Shown: positions 1-15,094 of the stretch, in pieces | Layout: each line of letters begins with the position of its first letter | Position numbering within the stretch: the first letter of the stretch is position 1 | NCBI RefSeq assembly: GCF_009938015.1 | Contig: NZ_AP021884.1 | Coordinates: 682,001 to 746,000 of the forward strand | Direction: 5' to 3' | DNA from: Sulfuriferula plumbiphila | GTDB taxonomy: Bacteria > Pseudomonadota > Gammaproteobacteria > Burkholderiales > Sulfuriferulaceae | DNA length: 64,000 nt | Notes under the pieces: model-generated | Databases searched by the model: none | Seen by the model: only the letters and a program-made list of their open reading frames with translations | What the model was told of the DNA's origin: nothing | Translations under genes and position numbers: made by a program

Positions 1-3411
<3,411 letters not shown>

Positions 3412-3415
<4 letters not shown>

Positions 3416-3440
3416 CATCTGGGGCATAAGCCCCTAGAAT
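3412..3440 (+). promoter_or_regulatory. sigma70 promoter of the str operon (rpsL)
   Basis: TTGACA (3412-3417), a 17-base spacer and TAGAAT (3435-3440) make a near-consensus promoter. The -35 box overlaps the rpoC stop codon. The spacer holds the inverted repeat GGGGC-ATAA-GCCCC. The predicted transcript start near 3447 leaves an rpsL leader of about 130 bases. Confidence 0.8.
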
Positions 3441-3493
3441 CCACCGTCTTTTTTACCGGTCTGTAAATTTTGCTCAGCCGGACAGCTTTGACG

Positions 3494-3512
3494 GGACGGC
3501 GTTATGCCGTCC
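3494..3512 (+). other. hairpin in the rpsL leader
   Basis: GGACGGC-GTTAT-GCCGTCC is a perfect 7-bp stem with a 5-base loop. It lies about 65 bases upstream of the rpsL start inside the predicted transcript. No T-run follows, so it is not a standard terminator; a leader structure is possible but unproven. Confidence 0.5.
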
Positions 3513-3578
3513 GCGTTGTTTAAAGCGGCCCAAATCAGGGTCGAAAGCGGAACAACCATACTTGGGAAACGAAAAAGC

Positions 3579-3956
3579 ATGCCAACAATCAATCAGCTAG
3601 TGCGCAAACCCCGCGTCGCCAAGCGTGTTAAAAGCAAGGTGCCGGCGCTGGAAGCTTGCCCACAAAAACGCGGCGTATGTACCCGTGTGTACACCACCAC
3701 TCCGAAAAAGCCGAACTCGGCGCTGCGCAAGGTCGCCCGTGTTCGCCTCACTAACGGTTTCGAGGTCAGCAGCTATATCGGTGGTGAAGGTCACAACCTG
3801 CAGGAGCACTCGGTGGTGCTGATCCGCGGTGGCCGTGTCAAGGATTTGCCCGGTGTGCGTTACCACACCGTGCGCGGCAGTCTGGATACGGCTGGCGTTA
3901 AGGATCGTAAACAGAGCCGTTCCAAATACGGCGCCAAACGTCCCAAGAAGGCCTAG
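3579..3956 (+). CDS. rpsL: 30S ribosomal protein S12
   Basis: S12 (125 residues) sits at the decoding centre of the small subunit. The start was chosen at [10 protein letters not shown], the family's usual N-terminus; an in-frame ATG at 3504 would add 25 residues unlike the family. Lys43 (in [11 protein letters not shown]) and Lys88-Asp89 (in GGRVKDLPG) are the classic streptomycin-related positions, and Asp89 is the residue methylthiolated by RimO in E. coli. It is the first gene of the str operon and has its own promoter just after rpoC. Confidence 0.98.
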   Translation: MPTINQLVRKPRVAKRVKSKVPALEACPQKRGVCTRVYTTTPKKPNSALRKVARVRLTNGFEVSSYIGGEGHNLQEHSVVLIRGGRVKDLPGVRYHTVRGSLDTAGVKDRKQSRSKYGAKRPKKA

Positions 3957-4049
3957 GGCGTTTGCGTTTTTGGTGCTGGGTTGCGTAGAGCGCGACGCGC
4001 GCCACAACTGCCAGCATTAAGAATTCAGTATTCAACATTGAGGTAAAAC

Positions 4050-4520
4050 ATGCCAAGACGTAGAGAAGTACCCAAGCGTGACATATTGCCGGATCCGAAA
4101 TTTGCCAGCCAGGATGTGGCCAAGTTCGTCAACGTGTTGATGTCCAGCGGCAAGAAGTCCGTTGCCGAGCGAATCATTTACGGTGCATTTGCACAGATCA
4201 GTCAAAAAAGCGGTAAAGATCCGCTGGAAATATTCACGCTTGCGCTGTCCAATATTCGCCCGGTGGTTGAGGTTAAAAGCCGCCGCGTGGGGGGGGCCAA
4301 CTATCAGGTTCCGGTTGAAGTGCGGCCTGCGCGCCGTTCCGCGCTGGCAATGCGCTGGCTGAAAGAGGCTGCCCGTAAGCGCGGCGAGAAGTCCATGGGC
4401 TTCCGGCTGGCTGGTGAATTGATGGATGCTGCCGAAGGTCGTGGCGGTGCCATGAAGAAGCGTGATGAAGTGCACCGTATGGCGGAAGCCAACAAGGCAT
4501 TCTCGCATTTCCGTTTCTAA
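4050..4520 (+). CDS. rpsG: 30S ribosomal protein S7
   Basis: S7 (156 residues) nucleates assembly of the 16S rRNA head domain. The protein begins [18 protein letters not shown] and contains the conserved [14 protein letters not shown] and [10 protein letters not shown] segments. Length matches the short (156-residue) S7 form. It lies 93 bases after rpsL in the str operon, with a GAGG-type ribosome binding site just upstream. In E. coli, S7 represses translation of this operon; no equivalent site was identified here. Confidence 0.97.
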   Translation: MPRRREVPKRDILPDPKFASQDVAKFVNVLMSSGKKSVAERIIYGAFAQISQKSGKDPLEIFTLALSNIRPVVEVKSRRVGGANYQVPVEVRPARRSALAMRWLKEAARKRGEKSMGFRLAGELMDAAEGRGGAMKKRDEVHRMAEANKAFSHFRF

Positions 4521-4569
4521 GATCAATGGCCGGGCGCAATGGCGTCGGCACTAACTGGGTAGTAATAAA

Positions 4570-6660
<2,091 letters not shown>

Positions 6661-6684
6661 CGTCTGATTTAAAGGATAGATATC

Positions 6685-7875
6685 ATGGCAAAAGGCAAGT
6701 TTGAACGCACCAAGCCGCACGTCAACGTTGGCACCATTGGTCACGTTGACCACGGCAAGACCACGCTGACGGCGGCGATCAGCACCATTCTGTCGAAGAA
6801 ATTTGGTGGTGAGGCGAAGAACTACGCAGACATTGACTCGGCTCCCGAAGAGAAGGCGCGCGGCATCACCATCAACACCGCCCACGTAGAATACGAGACC
6901 GAGAAACGCCACTACGCCCACGTCGACTGCCCGGGCCATGCCGACTACATCAAGAACATGATTACCGGTGCCGCGCAGATGGACGGGGCCATCCTGGTTG
7001 TCTCGGCGGCCGACGGCCCCATGCCGCAGACGCGCGAGCACATCCTGCTGGCGCGCCAGGTGGGCGTGCCCTACATTGTTGTCTACATGAACAAGGCCGA
7101 CATGGTGGACGACGCCGAACTGCTCGAGCTGGTTGAAATGGAAGTGCGCGAACTGCTCAGCAAATACGACTTTCCGGGCGACGACACCCCGATCATCATC
7201 GGCAGTGCGCTCAAAGCGCTGGAAGGCGACCAGTCCGACATTGGCGAGCCCTCCATCTTCAAGCTGGCGGCGGCCCTTGACAGCTACATTCCCGATCCCG
7301 AGCGCGCCATCGACGGCACCTACCTGATGCCCGTGGAAGACGTGTTTTCCATTTCCGGTCGGGGTACCGTGGTGACCGGCCGTATAGAGCGCGGCGTCAT
7401 CAAGGTGGGCGAAGAAGTCGAGATTGTCGGGCTCAAGCCCACCGTCAAGACCACCTGCACCGGTGTTGAAATGTTCCGCAAGCTGCTCGACCAGGGGCAG
7501 GCCGGCGACAACGTTGGGGTCCTGCTGCGCGGCACCAAGCGCGAAGACGTCGAGCGCGGCCAGGTGCTGGCCAAGCCTGGCTCGATCAACCCGCACACCA
7601 AGTTCAGCGCCGAGATCTACGTGCTGAGCAAGGACGAGGGCGGCCGTCACACCCCGTTCTTCAACGGCTACCGCCCGCAGTTTTTCTTCCGCACCACCGA
7701 CGTCACCGGTGCGGTGGAGCTGCCGGCCGGCACCGAAATGGTGATGCCGGGCGACAACGTATCGGTGACGGTGGCGCTGATTGCGCCGGTGGCGATGGAA
7801 GAGGGTCTGCGCTTCGCGATTCGCGAAGGCGGCCGTACCGTCGGGGCCGGTGTGGTGGCGAAAATCGTCGAGTAA
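6685..7875 (+). CDS. tuf: elongation factor Tu
   Basis: EF-Tu (396 residues) delivers aminoacyl-tRNA to the ribosome. It shows GHVDHGKT (G1, residues 19-26), [13 protein letters not shown] (G3) and NKADMVDD (G4), with domains II and III complete. A good AAGGA ribosome binding site precedes the ATG. Third-position C/G use is visibly heavier than in the adjacent fusA, consistent with gene conversion with a second tuf copy elsewhere, which betaproteobacteria commonly carry; that second copy is not in this window. It closes the str operon. Confidence 0.98.
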   Translation: MAKGKFERTKPHVNVGTIGHVDHGKTTLTAAISTILSKKFGGEAKNYADIDSAPEEKARGITINTAHVEYETEKRHYAHVDCPGHADYIKNMITGAAQMDGAILVVSAADGPMPQTREHILLARQVGVPYIVVYMNKADMVDDAELLELVEMEVRELLSKYDFPGDDTPIIIGSALKALEGDQSDIGEPSIFKLAAALDSYIPDPERAIDGTYLMPVEDVFSISGRGTVVTGRIERGVIKVGEEVEIVGLKPTVKTTCTGVEMFRKLLDQGQAGDNVGVLLRGTKREDVERGQVLAKPGSINPHTKFSAEIYVLSKDEGGRHTPFFNGYRPQFFFRTTDVTGAVELPAGTEMVMPGDNVSVTVALIAPVAMEEGLRFAIREGGRTVGAGVVAKIVE

Positions 7876-7884
7876 ATAACAAGT

Positions 7885-7913
7885 TTGCTGAAAAGCGCAA
7901 AGGGCGGTACAAT
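7885..7913 (+). promoter_or_regulatory. sigma70 promoter of the S10 operon (rpsJ)
   Basis: TTGCTG (7885-7890), a 17-base spacer and TACAAT (7908-7913). The -10 box is the loop of the tuf hairpin. The predicted transcript start near 7920 leaves a leader of only about 37 bases, too short for an E. coli-style L4-binding S10 leader. Confidence 0.65.
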
Positions 7914-7923
7914 CCCGCCCTTT
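7899..7923 (+). terminator. hairpin after tuf, overlapping the rpsJ promoter
   Basis: AAAGGGCGG (7899-7907) pairs perfectly with CCGCCCTTT (7915-7923) around a 7-base loop TACAATC. Placement 24 bases after the tuf stop suits a str operon terminator, although only three T follow. The loop is also the -10 element of the next promoter. Confidence 0.6.
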
Positions 7924-7956
7924 CGCGTTTGATGCTCCGCTCTTTAGGGTACTGCT

Positions 7957-8265
7957 ATGCAAAACCAAAAAATTCGCATCCGTCTCAAGGCGTTTGACTA
8001 TCGTCTCATTGATCAGTCCGCACTCGAAATCGTCGAGACTGCGAAACGTACCGGCGCTGTGGTAAAGGGCCCGGTGCCGCTGCCTACCTCAATTGAGCGC
8101 TTTGACGTATTGCGTTCCCCCCACGTCAACAAAACATCGCGCGACCAGTTTGAAATCCGCACTCACCTGCGTCTGATGGACATTATTGATCCCACAGACA
8201 AAACCGTAGATGCATTGATGAAACTGGACCTGCCTGCGGGCGTGGAAGTCGAGATCAAGGTTTAA
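7957..8265 (+). CDS. rpsJ: 30S ribosomal protein S10
   Basis: S10 (102 residues; E. coli 103) is a head protein of the small subunit and also the NusE antitermination factor. The N-terminus [19 protein letters not shown] and the segment [18 protein letters not shown] are characteristic. It opens the S10 operon, whose order here (rpsJ-rplC-rplD-rplW-rplB-rpsS-rplV-rpsC-rplP-rpmC-rpsQ) is the canonical one. Confidence 0.98.
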   Translation: MQNQKIRIRLKAFDYRLIDQSALEIVETAKRTGAVVKGPVPLPTSIERFDVLRSPHVNKTSRDQFEIRTHLRLMDIIDPTDKTVDALMKLDLPAGVEVEIKV

Positions 8266-8342
8266 ATCCGTACCGGGCGGTTTTCCCGGGGATAAAAATG
8301 CCGGTCAATTGAAATCGGCGCCTTTTTGTTAAGGACAGAAAA

Positions 8343-8987
8343 ATGAGTTTAGGACTCGTCGGTCGCAAGATCGGCATGACCCGGCTATTTGCCGAGGACG
8401 GTTCAACCGTTCCCGTCACTGTGCTGGACGTGTCGAACAACCGTGTGACTCAGATCAAAACCCCTGCCACCGATGGCTATGCGGCGGTGCAGGTTGCCTA
8501 TGGTGTGCGTCGTGCCAGTCGCGTTACCAAGGCACAGGCAGGCCATCTCGCCAAGGCTGCGGTTGAAGCGGGTGAGCTGCTCAAGGAATTTCGTCTGGCT
8601 GATGCCGATGTCGCCGCCCTGCAGCTGGGTAGTGTGGTTAGCGTAGAAATATTTCAGGCCGGTCAGCTGGTCGATGTGACCGGCACAACCCAGGGCAAGG
8701 GCTATGCCGGTGTTATCAAGCGCCATCATTTTTCCTCTAACCGTGCGAGTCATGGTAACTCGCGTTCGCACAATGTGCCCGGCTCGATCGGACAGGCGCA
8801 GGACCCGGGTCGCGTGTTCCCGGGCAAGCGCATGACCGGCCATCTGGGCGCGGTTCAGCGTACCGTGCAGAAGCTGGAAGTGGTGCGTGTGGATACCGAA
8901 CGCCAGTTGATCCTGATCAAGGGTGCCGTGCCCGGATCCAAGGGCGGCCACGTGGTTGTGCGTCCCAGCGTGAAGGCAGGTGCATAA
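8343..8987 (+). CDS. rplC: 50S ribosomal protein L3
   Basis: L3 (214 residues) binds 23S rRNA early in assembly and reaches towards the peptidyl transferase centre. It begins [16 protein letters not shown] and carries the conserved [18 protein letters not shown] segment, which contains the glutamine methylated by PrmB in E. coli. An AAGGA site lies upstream of the ATG. Its stop TAA shares one base with the rplD start. Confidence 0.97.
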   Translation: MSLGLVGRKIGMTRLFAEDGSTVPVTVLDVSNNRVTQIKTPATDGYAAVQVAYGVRRASRVTKAQAGHLAKAAVEAGELLKEFRLADADVAALQLGSVVSVEIFQAGQLVDVTGTTQGKGYAGVIKRHHFSSNRASHGNSRSHNVPGSIGQAQDPGRVFPGKRMTGHLGAVQRTVQKLEVVRVDTERQLILIKGAVPGSKGGHVVVRPSVKAGA

Positions 8988-9607
8988 TGGAACTCAGGGT
9001 AATTAACGAACAAGGTCAGGCGACCAGCACGCTGGCCGCTTCCGACGAGCTGTTTGCGCGTGAATACAACGAGGCGCTGGTACACCAGGTGGTGACCGCC
9101 TACATGGCGAACGCCCGCAGCGGTAACCGTGCGCAAAAAGACCGCGAAATGGTCAAGCACAGTACGAAAAAGCCATGGCGTCAAAAAGGTACCGGCCGGG
9201 CGCGTTCCGGTATGACCTCCAGCCCCATCTGGCGTGGCGGTGGTCGCACTTTCCCGAACAGCCCGGAAGAGAATTTCTCGCAGAAGGTCAACCGCAAGAT
9301 GTACCGCGCAGGTTTGGCGTCGATCTTGTCGAAGCTGGCCAGCGAAGGCCGTTTGTCGGTGGTGGACAGCATGGCCATGGCGGCGCCGAAGACCAAAGAC
9401 CTGGCAAACAGGCTGAAGGGTATGGGTTTGGGTCGCGTCATGATCGTGATCGACAGTCTCGATGACAATTTGTGGATGTCCTCGCGCAACCTGCCTAATG
9501 TGCTGGTGGTCGAAGCGCGTCACATTGACCCGGTAAGCATGGTGCATTTCGGCAATGTGCTGATGACCAAAAACGCGGTCAAGATGGTTGAGGAGATGCT
9601 GGCATGA
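8987..9607 (+). CDS. rplD: 50S ribosomal protein L4
   Basis: L4 (206 residues) lines the peptide exit tunnel with an extended loop. The family segments [14 protein letters not shown] and GGRTFPN form that loop. In E. coli, L4 also represses the S10 operon, but the leader here appears too short for the same mechanism. It starts one base inside rplC and overlaps rplW by four bases (ATGA), implying translational coupling. Confidence 0.97.
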   Translation: MELRVINEQGQATSTLAASDELFAREYNEALVHQVVTAYMANARSGNRAQKDREMVKHSTKKPWRQKGTGRARSGMTSSPIWRGGGRTFPNSPEENFSQKVNRKMYRAGLASILSKLASEGRLSVVDSMAMAAPKTKDLANRLKGMGLGRVMIVIDSLDDNLWMSSRNLPNVLVVEARHIDPVSMVHFGNVLMTKNAVKMVEEMLA

Positions 9608-9915
9608 GCCCCGTTAAATTCAATGATGCGCGCCTGATGCAGGTTATCCTTGCGCCCCAGGTTTCAGAAAAAAGCACTTACGTTGCAGACAGGCATGAAC
9701 AGGTCATTTTCCGCGTCGCTTCGGATGCCACCAAGCCCGAGGTCAAGGCTGCTGTTGAGCTGTTGTTCAAGGTGCAGGTGGAAAGCGTGCAGATTGCCAA
9801 CGTCAAGGGCAAGCAAAAGCGCTTCGGCCGCTTCATGGGTCGCCGCAGCGACTGGAAAAAAGCCTTTGTCTGCCTGAAGCCGGGGCAGGAAATCAACTTC
9901 ACGGCCGGGCAGTAG
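9604..9915 (+). CDS. rplW: 50S ribosomal protein L23
   Basis: L23 (103 residues) sits at the tunnel exit and docks trigger factor and SRP. The core contains [23 protein letters not shown] and [15 protein letters not shown], both typical. It begins in the ATGA overlap with rplD and ends ten bases before rplB. Confidence 0.96.
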   Translation: MSPVKFNDARLMQVILAPQVSEKSTYVADRHEQVIFRVASDATKPEVKAAVELLFKVQVESVQIANVKGKQKRFGRFMGRRSDWKKAFVCLKPGQEINFTAGQ

Positions 9916-9924
9916 GAGTAGAAA

Positions 9925-10752
9925 ATGGCACTGATTAAAGTTAAACCAACTTCCCCTGGCCGTCGCGCCGTCGTCAAGGTCGTCACGCCGGGTCTGCATA
10001 AAGGCAGGCCGGTTGCCTCCCTGGTTGAAAGCAAGAGCAAAACCGCAGGGCGCAATAATAATGGCCACATTACCACGCGTCACATGGGGGGGGGGCACAA
10101 GCAGCATTATCGTTTGGTGGACTTCTGCCGCAACAAGGACGGTATCCCGGCCAAGGTCGAGCGTTTGGAGTACGACCCTAACCGTAGCGCGCATCTTGCA
10201 TTGCTGTGTTATGCCGACGGCGAGCGCCGCTACGTGATTGCCCCGAAAGGTATCGAAGCCGGCATGCAATTGATGAACGGATCCGATGCCCCGATCAAGG
10301 CTGGCAATACCCTGCCGCTGCGCAATATTCCGGTGGGCACCACGGTGCATTGTGTGGAGATGCTGCCGGGTAAGGGTGCGCAGATTGCGCGTTCCGCCGG
10401 TACTTCGGTGCAGCTGCTGGCGCGTGAGGGCAGTTATGCCCAGTTGCGCTTACGCTCGGGTGAGATTCGCAAGGTTCACGTAGACTGCCGCGCTACGATC
10501 GGCGAGGTGGGCAATGGTGAGCACTCCCTGCGCTCACTGGGTAAGGCAGGTGCAACCCGTTGGCGCGGTATCCGCCCGACTGTGCGCGGTGTGGTGATGA
10601 ACCCGGTCGATCACCCGCACGGTGGCGGCGAGGGTAAAACTGCGGCAGGGCGTCACCCGGTGAGTCCGTGGGGTGTGCCTGCCAAGGGTTTCCGTACGCG
10701 TCGCAACAAGCGTACCAGCGGCATGATTGTGCGCCGCCGTCATCAACGTTAA
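9925..10752 (+). CDS. rplB: 50S ribosomal protein L2
   Basis: L2 (275 residues) is one of the proteins nearest the peptidyl transferase centre. The conserved C-terminal segment [13 protein letters not shown] carries the histidine equivalent to E. coli His229. The N-terminal region includes [25 protein letters not shown] site precedes the ATG. Length agrees with the family. Confidence 0.98.
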   Translation: MALIKVKPTSPGRRAVVKVVTPGLHKGRPVASLVESKSKTAGRNNNGHITTRHMGGGHKQHYRLVDFCRNKDGIPAKVERLEYDPNRSAHLALLCYADGERRYVIAPKGIEAGMQLMNGSDAPIKAGNTLPLRNIPVGTTVHCVEMLPGKGAQIARSAGTSVQLLAREGSYAQLRLRSGEIRKVHVDCRATIGEVGNGEHSLRSLGKAGATRWRGIRPTVRGVVMNPVDHPHGGGEGKTAAGRHPVSPWGVPAKGFRTRRNKRTSGMIVRRRHQR

Positions 10753-10765
10753 AGGGTAGAGAGTT

Positions 10766-11041
10766 ATGCCACGTTCAGTTAAAAAAGGCCCGTTTGTTGA
10801 CGATCATCTGCAGAAAAAGGTGGATGCGGCGCGCGCGGGCAATGATAAGCGTCCGATTAAGACCTGGTCACGCCGTTCCACGGTGCTGCCTGATTTCATT
10901 GGTCTGACAATTGCGGTTCACAACGGCAAGCTGCATGTGCCGGTGTTCATTTCCGAAAACATGGTAGGCCACAAGCTGGGGGAGTTCTCCCTGACTCGCA
11001 CCTTCAAGGGACATGCGGCCGACAAGAAAGCCAAGAAATAG
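10766..11041 (+). CDS. rpsS: 30S ribosomal protein S19
   Basis: S19 (91 residues) forms a complex with S13 in the 30S head. The sequence [19 protein letters not shown] and the central [15 protein letters not shown] are diagnostic. The C-terminal tail is lysine-rich (ADKKAKK). It lies 13 bases after rplB and nine bases before the likely rplV start. Confidence 0.97.
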   Translation: MPRSVKKGPFVDDHLQKKVDAARAGNDKRPIKTWSRRSTVLPDFIGLTIAVHNGKLHVPVFISENMVGHKLGEFSLTRTFKGHAADKKAKK

Positions 11042-11049
11042 GAGCCATG

Positions 11050-11382
11050 ATGAGAGTTTCTGCTGTATTACGTGGCACCCACATGTCGGCCCAAAAAGGC
11101 CGCCTGGTAGCCGACCAGATTCGCGGTCTGCCGGTGGACAAGGCCCTCAATATCCTGGCTTTCAGCCCCAAAAAAGGCGCTGGTGTGATCAGGAAGGTGC
11201 TGGAGTCGGCGATAGCCAATGCCGAGCACAATGAGGGCGCAGACATCGATGAGTTGAAAGTCGCTGTCATTACCGTTGATCAAGGACCGTCCATGAAGCG
11301 ATTCATGGCGCGTGCCAAAGGTCGCGGTAACCGCATCAACAAACAGACTTGTCACATTGTTGTGACGGTCGGCGACGAATAA
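11050..11382 (+). CDS. rplV: 50S ribosomal protein L22
   Basis: L22 (110 residues, as in E. coli) contributes a beta-hairpin to the exit tunnel, the site of some macrolide-resistance mutations. It contains [14 protein letters not shown] and the tip segment [18 protein letters not shown]. Two ATG codons stand in tandem at 11047 and 11050. The second has the better distance to the GGAG site and gives [11 protein letters not shown]. Confidence 0.96.
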   Translation: MRVSAVLRGTHMSAQKGRLVADQIRGLPVDKALNILAFSPKKGAGVIRKVLESAIANAEHNEGADIDELKVAVITVDQGPSMKRFMARAKGRGNRINKQTCHIVVTVGDE

Positions 11383-11391
11383 GGAACGGCA

Positions 11392-12102
11392 ATGGGACAG
11401 AAGATTCACCCGATTGGGTTTCGCCTGGCAGTCGCGCGTAACTGGACTTCCAAGTGGTATGCCGGTAGCCGTACGTTTGCAGCTACCTTGAATGAAGATG
11501 TGAAAGTTCGCGACTTCCTGAAAAAGAAGCTGGCTAATGCATCGGTAAGCAAGATTGTTATCGAGCGTCCCGCTAAAAACGCGCGCATTACGATTCACAG
11601 TGCGCGTCCAGGCATTGTGATTGGTAAAAAAGGCGAAGATATTGAGGCGCTGAAATCACAAGTGCAGAAGATGATGGGCGTGCCTGTGCATATCAATATC
11701 GAGGAAGTGCGCAAGCCGGAAGTCGATGCTCAGCTGATCGCAGCCAATATTGCCAGCCAGCTGGAGAAGCGCATCATGTTCCGTCGCGCCATGAAGCGCG
11801 CCATGCAGAATGCCATGCGTCTGGGTGCGCAGGGCATAAAAATCATGAGTTCCGGCCGCCTGAACGGGGCTGAAATCGCGCGTACTGAATGGTACCGCGA
11901 AGGTCGTGTACCCCTGCATACCTTGCGTGCAGATATTGACTATGGTTTTCATGAAGCCAAAACCACCTACGGCATTATTGGTGTCAAGGTGTGGGTATAC
12001 AAGGGTGACGCGCTGGCCAAGGGCGAGCAGCCTGCCGCCGCTCCCGCCGAGCCGGAAAAACGCGTAAGAAAGCCAGGAGCGAAACATGCTGCAGCCAACT
12101 AG
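11392..12102 (+). CDS. rpsC: 30S ribosomal protein S3
   Basis: S3 (236 residues) lines the mRNA entry tunnel with helicase activity. It starts [12 protein letters not shown], has a KH domain with the loop IGKKGED (near residue 85) and a C-terminal segment GVKVWVYKG. The tail is charged and alanine-rich. Its last 17 bases overlap rplP in another frame, suggesting coupling. Confidence 0.97.
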   Translation: MGQKIHPIGFRLAVARNWTSKWYAGSRTFAATLNEDVKVRDFLKKKLANASVSKIVIERPAKNARITIHSARPGIVIGKKGEDIEALKSQVQKMMGVPVHINIEEVRKPEVDAQLIAANIASQLEKRIMFRRAMKRAMQNAMRLGAQGIKIMSSGRLNGAEIARTEWYREGRVPLHTLRADIDYGFHEAKTTYGIIGVKVWVYKGDALAKGEQPAAAPAEPEKRVRKPGAKHAAAN

Positions 12103-12502
12103 AAGGAAGTATCGCAAGGAGCAAAAAGGTCGTAATACCGGCATTGCTACACGCGGCAACAAGGTCAGTTTTGGTGAATACGGCTTGAAAGCAATCGGTC
12201 GTGGCCGTTTGACTGCGCGCCAGATTGAAGCCGCCCGTCGCGCCATGACACGTCACATCAAACGTGGTGGGCGTATCTGGATTCGCATTTTCCCGGATAA
12301 GCCGATCTCGGAAAAGCCGGCTGAAGTGCGTATGGGTAACGGTAAAGGTAACCCAGAGTACTACGTGGCGGAAATCCAGCCTGGCAAGATGCTTTATGAA
12401 ATGGACGGTGTTGATGAGGTGTTGGCGCGCGAGGCATTCCGCCTGGCCGCTGCCAAGCTGCCAATTCAGACAGTGTTTGTAACTCGAATGATAGGTAGCT
12501 GA
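12086..12502 (+). CDS. rplP: 50S ribosomal protein L16
   Basis: L16 (138 residues) helps position tRNA in the A site. [17 protein letters not shown] is the standard N-terminus and fixes the start inside the end of rps[23 protein letters not shown] and [10 protein letters not shown] are conserved. The stop is followed after two bases by rpmC. Confidence 0.97.
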   Translation: MLQPTRRKYRKEQKGRNTGIATRGNKVSFGEYGLKAIGRGRLTARQIEAARRAMTRHIKRGGRIWIRIFPDKPISEKPAEVRMGNGKGNPEYYVAEIQPGKMLYEMDGVDEVLAREAFRLAAAKLPIQTVFVTRMIGS

Positions 12503-12504
12503 TT

Positions 12505-12708
12505 ATGAATGCGAGCGAACTGCGAGCCAAATCCACCCCGGAAATCAAGCAGGAATTGCTGGATTTGTTGCGTGCCCAATTCAGTCTGCGTATGCAGGTG
12601 GCGACCCAGCAAACCAGCAAAACCAGCGAATTGGGTAAGCTGCGCAAAAATATTGCGCGTATCCATACGATTCAGCGTGAGAATGAACTGAAAGCGGTAA
12701 ACAAATGA
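12505..12708 (+). CDS. rpmC: 50S ribosomal protein L29
   Basis: L29 (67 residues) is a small two-helix protein at the tunnel exit beside L23. The pattern [10 protein letters not shown]...[10 protein letters not shown]...[10 protein letters not shown] is typical. It overlaps rpsQ by four bases (ATGA). Confidence 0.95.
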   Translation: MNASELRAKSTPEIKQELLDLLRAQFSLRMQVATQQTSKTSELGKLRKNIARIHTIQRENELKAVNK

Positions 12709-12974
12709 GCGAAGTCGAAATCAAGGTCGCACGTAGTCTTTCTGGGCGCGTCGTCAGCGATAAAATGGACAAAACGGTCACTGTCCTGGTTGAGCGCAAG
12801 GTGAAACACCCGGTAATTGGCAAGGTGATGCGCCTGTCCAAGAAATACCACGCCCATGATGAGAACAATGAGTTTCACGAGGGTGACATGGTTATTATCG
12901 AAGAGTGCCGTCCGATCGCCAAAACCAAGTCCTGGCGTGTTGCCGGACTGGTAGAGAAAGCGCACGCAGCTTAA
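12705..12974 (+). CDS. rpsQ: 30S ribosomal protein S17
   Basis: S17 (89 residues) is an OB-fold protein that organises the 16S 5' domain. Diagnostic segments are [16 protein letters not shown] and [19 protein letters not shown]. It is the last gene of the S10 operon; the spc promoter begins four bases after its stop. Confidence 0.96.
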   Translation: MSEVEIKVARSLSGRVVSDKMDKTVTVLVERKVKHPVIGKVMRLSKKYHAHDENNEFHEGDMVIIEECRPIAKTKSWRVAGLVEKAHAA

Positions 12975-12978
12975 TGTA

Positions 12979-13007
12979 TTGTACTTTGGCTAAAGAGCTG
13001 GTATAAT
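12979..13007 (+). promoter_or_regulatory. sigma70 promoter of the spc operon (rplN)
   Basis: TTGTAC (12979-12984), 17 bases, TATAAT (13002-13007), an excellent match. It directly follows rpsQ and would start a transcript near 13014, about 99 bases before rplN. Confidence 0.75.
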
Positions 13008-13021
13008 ATAACGCTTTTCGT

Positions 13022-13094
13022 CCCGCCGGAAACGGCGATCTTCCCGTACGGGTCCAAAACTAGCTGTCCTGGCAGGGTAACCTGGCTCGGCGGG
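13022..13094 (+). other. structured leader upstream of rplN
   Basis: CCCGCCG (13022-13028) can pair with CGGCGGG (13088-13094), closing a domain that encloses the palindrome CCCGTACGGG (13043-13052) and smaller complementary segments. It lies between the spc promoter and rplN, where a ribosomal-protein-responsive leader could sit. No known leader family was recognised. Confidence 0.4.
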
Positions 13095-13112
13095 TTAAGT
13101 TGGAGAGTTTAA

Positions 13113-13481
13113 ATGATTCAAATGCAGTCCAGGCTGGATGTTGCTGATAACACGGGTGCGCGTTCTGTTATGTGCATCAAGGTGCTGGGTGGATCCAAGC
13201 GACGTTACGCAAGCATAGGTGACATCATCAAGGTTACCATCAAGGATGCTGCCCCGCGCGGCCGCGTCAAAAAAGGCGACGTATATAACGCCGTGGTGGT
13301 GCGTACTGCCAAGGGTGTGCGCCGACCCGATGGTTCGTTAATCAAGTTCGACGGCAACGCTGCTGTCCTGTTGAACAACAAGCTGGAACCGATTGGTACA
13401 CGTATTTTCGGCCCGGTGACGCGTGAGTTGCGTACCGAGCGCTTCATGAAAATTGTGTCCTTGGCTCCTGAAGTTCTGTAA
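13113..13481 (+). CDS. rplN: 50S ribosomal protein L14
   Basis: L14 (122 residues) sits at the subunit interface and is the docking site of the silencing factor Rsf[21 protein letters not shown] and [20 protein letters not shown] are diagnostic. It is the first gene of the spc operon behind its own promoter and leader. Confidence 0.97.
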   Translation: MIQMQSRLDVADNTGARSVMCIKVLGGSKRRYASIGDIIKVTIKDAAPRGRVKKGDVYNAVVVRTAKGVRRPDGSLIKFDGNAAVLLNNKLEPIGTRIFGPVTRELRTERFMKIVSLAPEVL

Positions 13482-13491
13482 GGGGAGCAAT

Positions 13492-13809
13492 GTGAACAAA
13501 ATTCGTAAGGGCGATGACGTGATCGTCATTGCTGGCAAAGACAAGGGTAAGCGCGGTTCGGTGCTGCGTGTGCGTGATGATGACCGCCTGCTGGTCGAGG
13601 GTGTCAATAGCGTAAAAAAACACGTCAAGCCGAATCCGGTCAAAGGTGAGGCCGGCGGGATTGTGTCGAAGGAAATGCCGATCCATATTTCCAACGTCGC
13701 GCTGTTTAACACGGTTTCCAGGCGCGCTGATCGTGTTGGCTTCAAGGTTCTTGAAGATGGCCGCAAGGTCCGGATTTTCAAGTCTAACGGCGAAGTCGTT
13801 GACGCTTAA
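13492..13809 (+). CDS. rplX: 50S ribosomal protein L24
   Basis: L24 (105 residues) is an assembly initiator with a KOW motif ([18 protein letters not shown]). The start is the GTG at 13492, which has an AGGGGAG site eight bases upstream and gives the normal N-terminus MNKIRKGDD. An ATG at 13453 inside rplN would add 13 residues unlike the family, and the ATG at 13490 is followed directly by a stop. Confidence 0.95.
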   Translation: MNKIRKGDDVIVIAGKDKGKRGSVLRVRDDDRLLVEGVNSVKKHVKPNPVKGEAGGIVSKEMPIHISNVALFNTVSRRADRVGFKVLEDGRKVRIFKSNGEVVDA

Positions 13810-13818
13810 GGGGTGAGC

Positions 13819-14358
13819 ATGGCTCGTTTACAGGAATTTTATAAAACCACGGTTGCCCCGCAGCTGACTCAGCAGTTTGGCTACAAGTCCGTGATGGAAG
13901 TGCCGCGTATCGAAAAGATCACGCTGAATATGGGCGTGGGCGAGGCGGTGGCTGACAAGAAGGTGATGGAGCACGCTGTGGGTGACATGCAAAAAATTGC
14001 CGGACAGAAGGCGGTGGTCACCAAATCGAAGAAATCGATTGCGGGCTTCAAAATCCGTGATGATTACCCGGTGGGCTGTATGGTGACCCTGCGTCGTGAA
14101 CGCATGTATGAATTCCTGGATCGTTTGGTGACGGTTGCCATTCCGCGTATCCGCGACTTCCGTGGTTTGTCGGGCAAGTCTTTTGACGGCCGCGGCAATT
14201 ACAACATGGGTGTGCGTGAGCAGATCATTTTCCCGGAAATCGAATACGATAAAATCGACGCGTTGCGTGGTATGAATATTACCATTACCACCACTGCGAA
14301 TACCGACGAAGAGGCGCGTGCACTGCTGGCCGCCTTTAAATTCCCGTTCAAGAGCTGA
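13819..14358 (+). CDS. rplE: 50S ribosomal protein L5
   Basis: L5 (179 residues, identical to the E. coli length) binds 5S rRNA and contacts the P-site tRNA. The ATG at 13819 is preferred over an in-frame GTG at 13813 because AAGGGG lies at the right distance. Conserved segments are [11 protein letters not shown] and [15 protein letters not shown]. Confidence 0.96.
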   Translation: MARLQEFYKTTVAPQLTQQFGYKSVMEVPRIEKITLNMGVGEAVADKKVMEHAVGDMQKIAGQKAVVTKSKKSIAGFKIRDDYPVGCMVTLRRERMYEFLDRLVTVAIPRIRDFRGLSGKSFDGRGNYNMGVREQIIFPEIEYDKIDALRGMNITITTTANTDEEARALLAAFKFPFKS

Positions 14359-14365
14359 GGACGTC

Positions 14366-14671
14366 ATGGCAAAACTTGCTTTGATCAACCGTGATAAAAA
14401 GCGCCGTGCAACGGTCAAGAAATATGCTGTCAAGCGCGCCGAGTTGCTCGCTGCTGCCGGTAATGAAAAATTGTCTGATGAGGAGCGCTACGAGGCGCGC
14501 CTTAAACTGCAAAAGCTGCCAAGGGATGCCAGCCCGGTTCGTCTGCGCAATCGTTGCCAGCTGACTGGTCGTCCGCGTGGCGTATACAGTAAGTTTGGTC
14601 TGGGGCGCATTAAGCTGCGCGAGATCGCCATGCGCGGTGAAGTGCCGGGCATGGTTAAGGCCAGCTGGTAA
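14366..14671 (+). CDS. rpsN: 30S ribosomal protein S14 (zinc-free type)
   Basis: S14 (101 residues) belongs to the long, zinc-independent form: the short form's CxxC...CxxC ribbon is absent. It starts [14 protein letters not shown]; a longer frame reaching into rplE is not supported. [25 protein letters not shown] is the conserved C-terminal part. It is seven bases after rplE. Confidence 0.96.
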   Translation: MAKLALINRDKKRRATVKKYAVKRAELLAAAGNEKLSDEERYEARLKLQKLPRDASPVRLRNRCQLTGRPRGVYSKFGLGRIKLREIAMRGEVPGMVKASW

Positions 14672-14686
14672 GCGGGGGAATATCGA

Positions 14687-15082
14687 ATGAGTATGAGTGA
14701 TCCGATTGCCGATATGCTGACGCGTATCCGCAATGCCCAGAGCGTCGAAAAAACCGCGGTGGTGATGCCTGCCTCCAAGGTCAAGACTGCCATTGCGCAA
14801 GTATTAAAAGATGAAGGCTATATCGACGATTTTGCTGTGCGTGAAAATGACGGCAAGCCTGAGCTGAACATCAGTCTCAAATATTATGCCGGCCGTCCCG
14901 TTATCGAAAGAATCGAACGTGTAAGCCGTCCTGGTCTGCGGATTTATAAAGGCAGCCAGGAAATTCCTAAAGTGATGAACGGACTGGGTATCGCTATCGT
15001 GTCCACCTCTCACGGGGTGATGACCGATCGCAAGGCGCGCGCCAATGGCGTGGGCGGCGAAGTTCTGTGCATCGTGGCCTGA
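14687..15082 (+). CDS. rpsH: 30S ribosomal protein S8
   Basis: S8 (131 residues) is a primary binder of the 16S central domain and in E. coli the repressor of the spc operon. [18 protein letters not shown] matches the family start. The C-terminus contains [18 protein letters not shown] and GEVLCIVA. No S8 target was identified in this operon. Confidence 0.97.
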   Translation: MSMSDPIADMLTRIRNAQSVEKTAVVMPASKVKTAIAQVLKDEGYIDDFAVRENDGKPELNISLKYYAGRPVIERIERVSRPGLRIYKGSQEIPKVMNGLGIAIVSTSHGVMTDRKARANGVGGEVLCIVA

Positions 15083-15094
15083 TGGGGTATTGCA

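Noticed and set aside
3418-3440. GGGGC-ATAA-GCCCC as an rpoBC terminator
   Set aside because: The stem is only 5 bp, is followed by AGAATCC rather than a T-run, and is the spacer of a near-consensus promoter.
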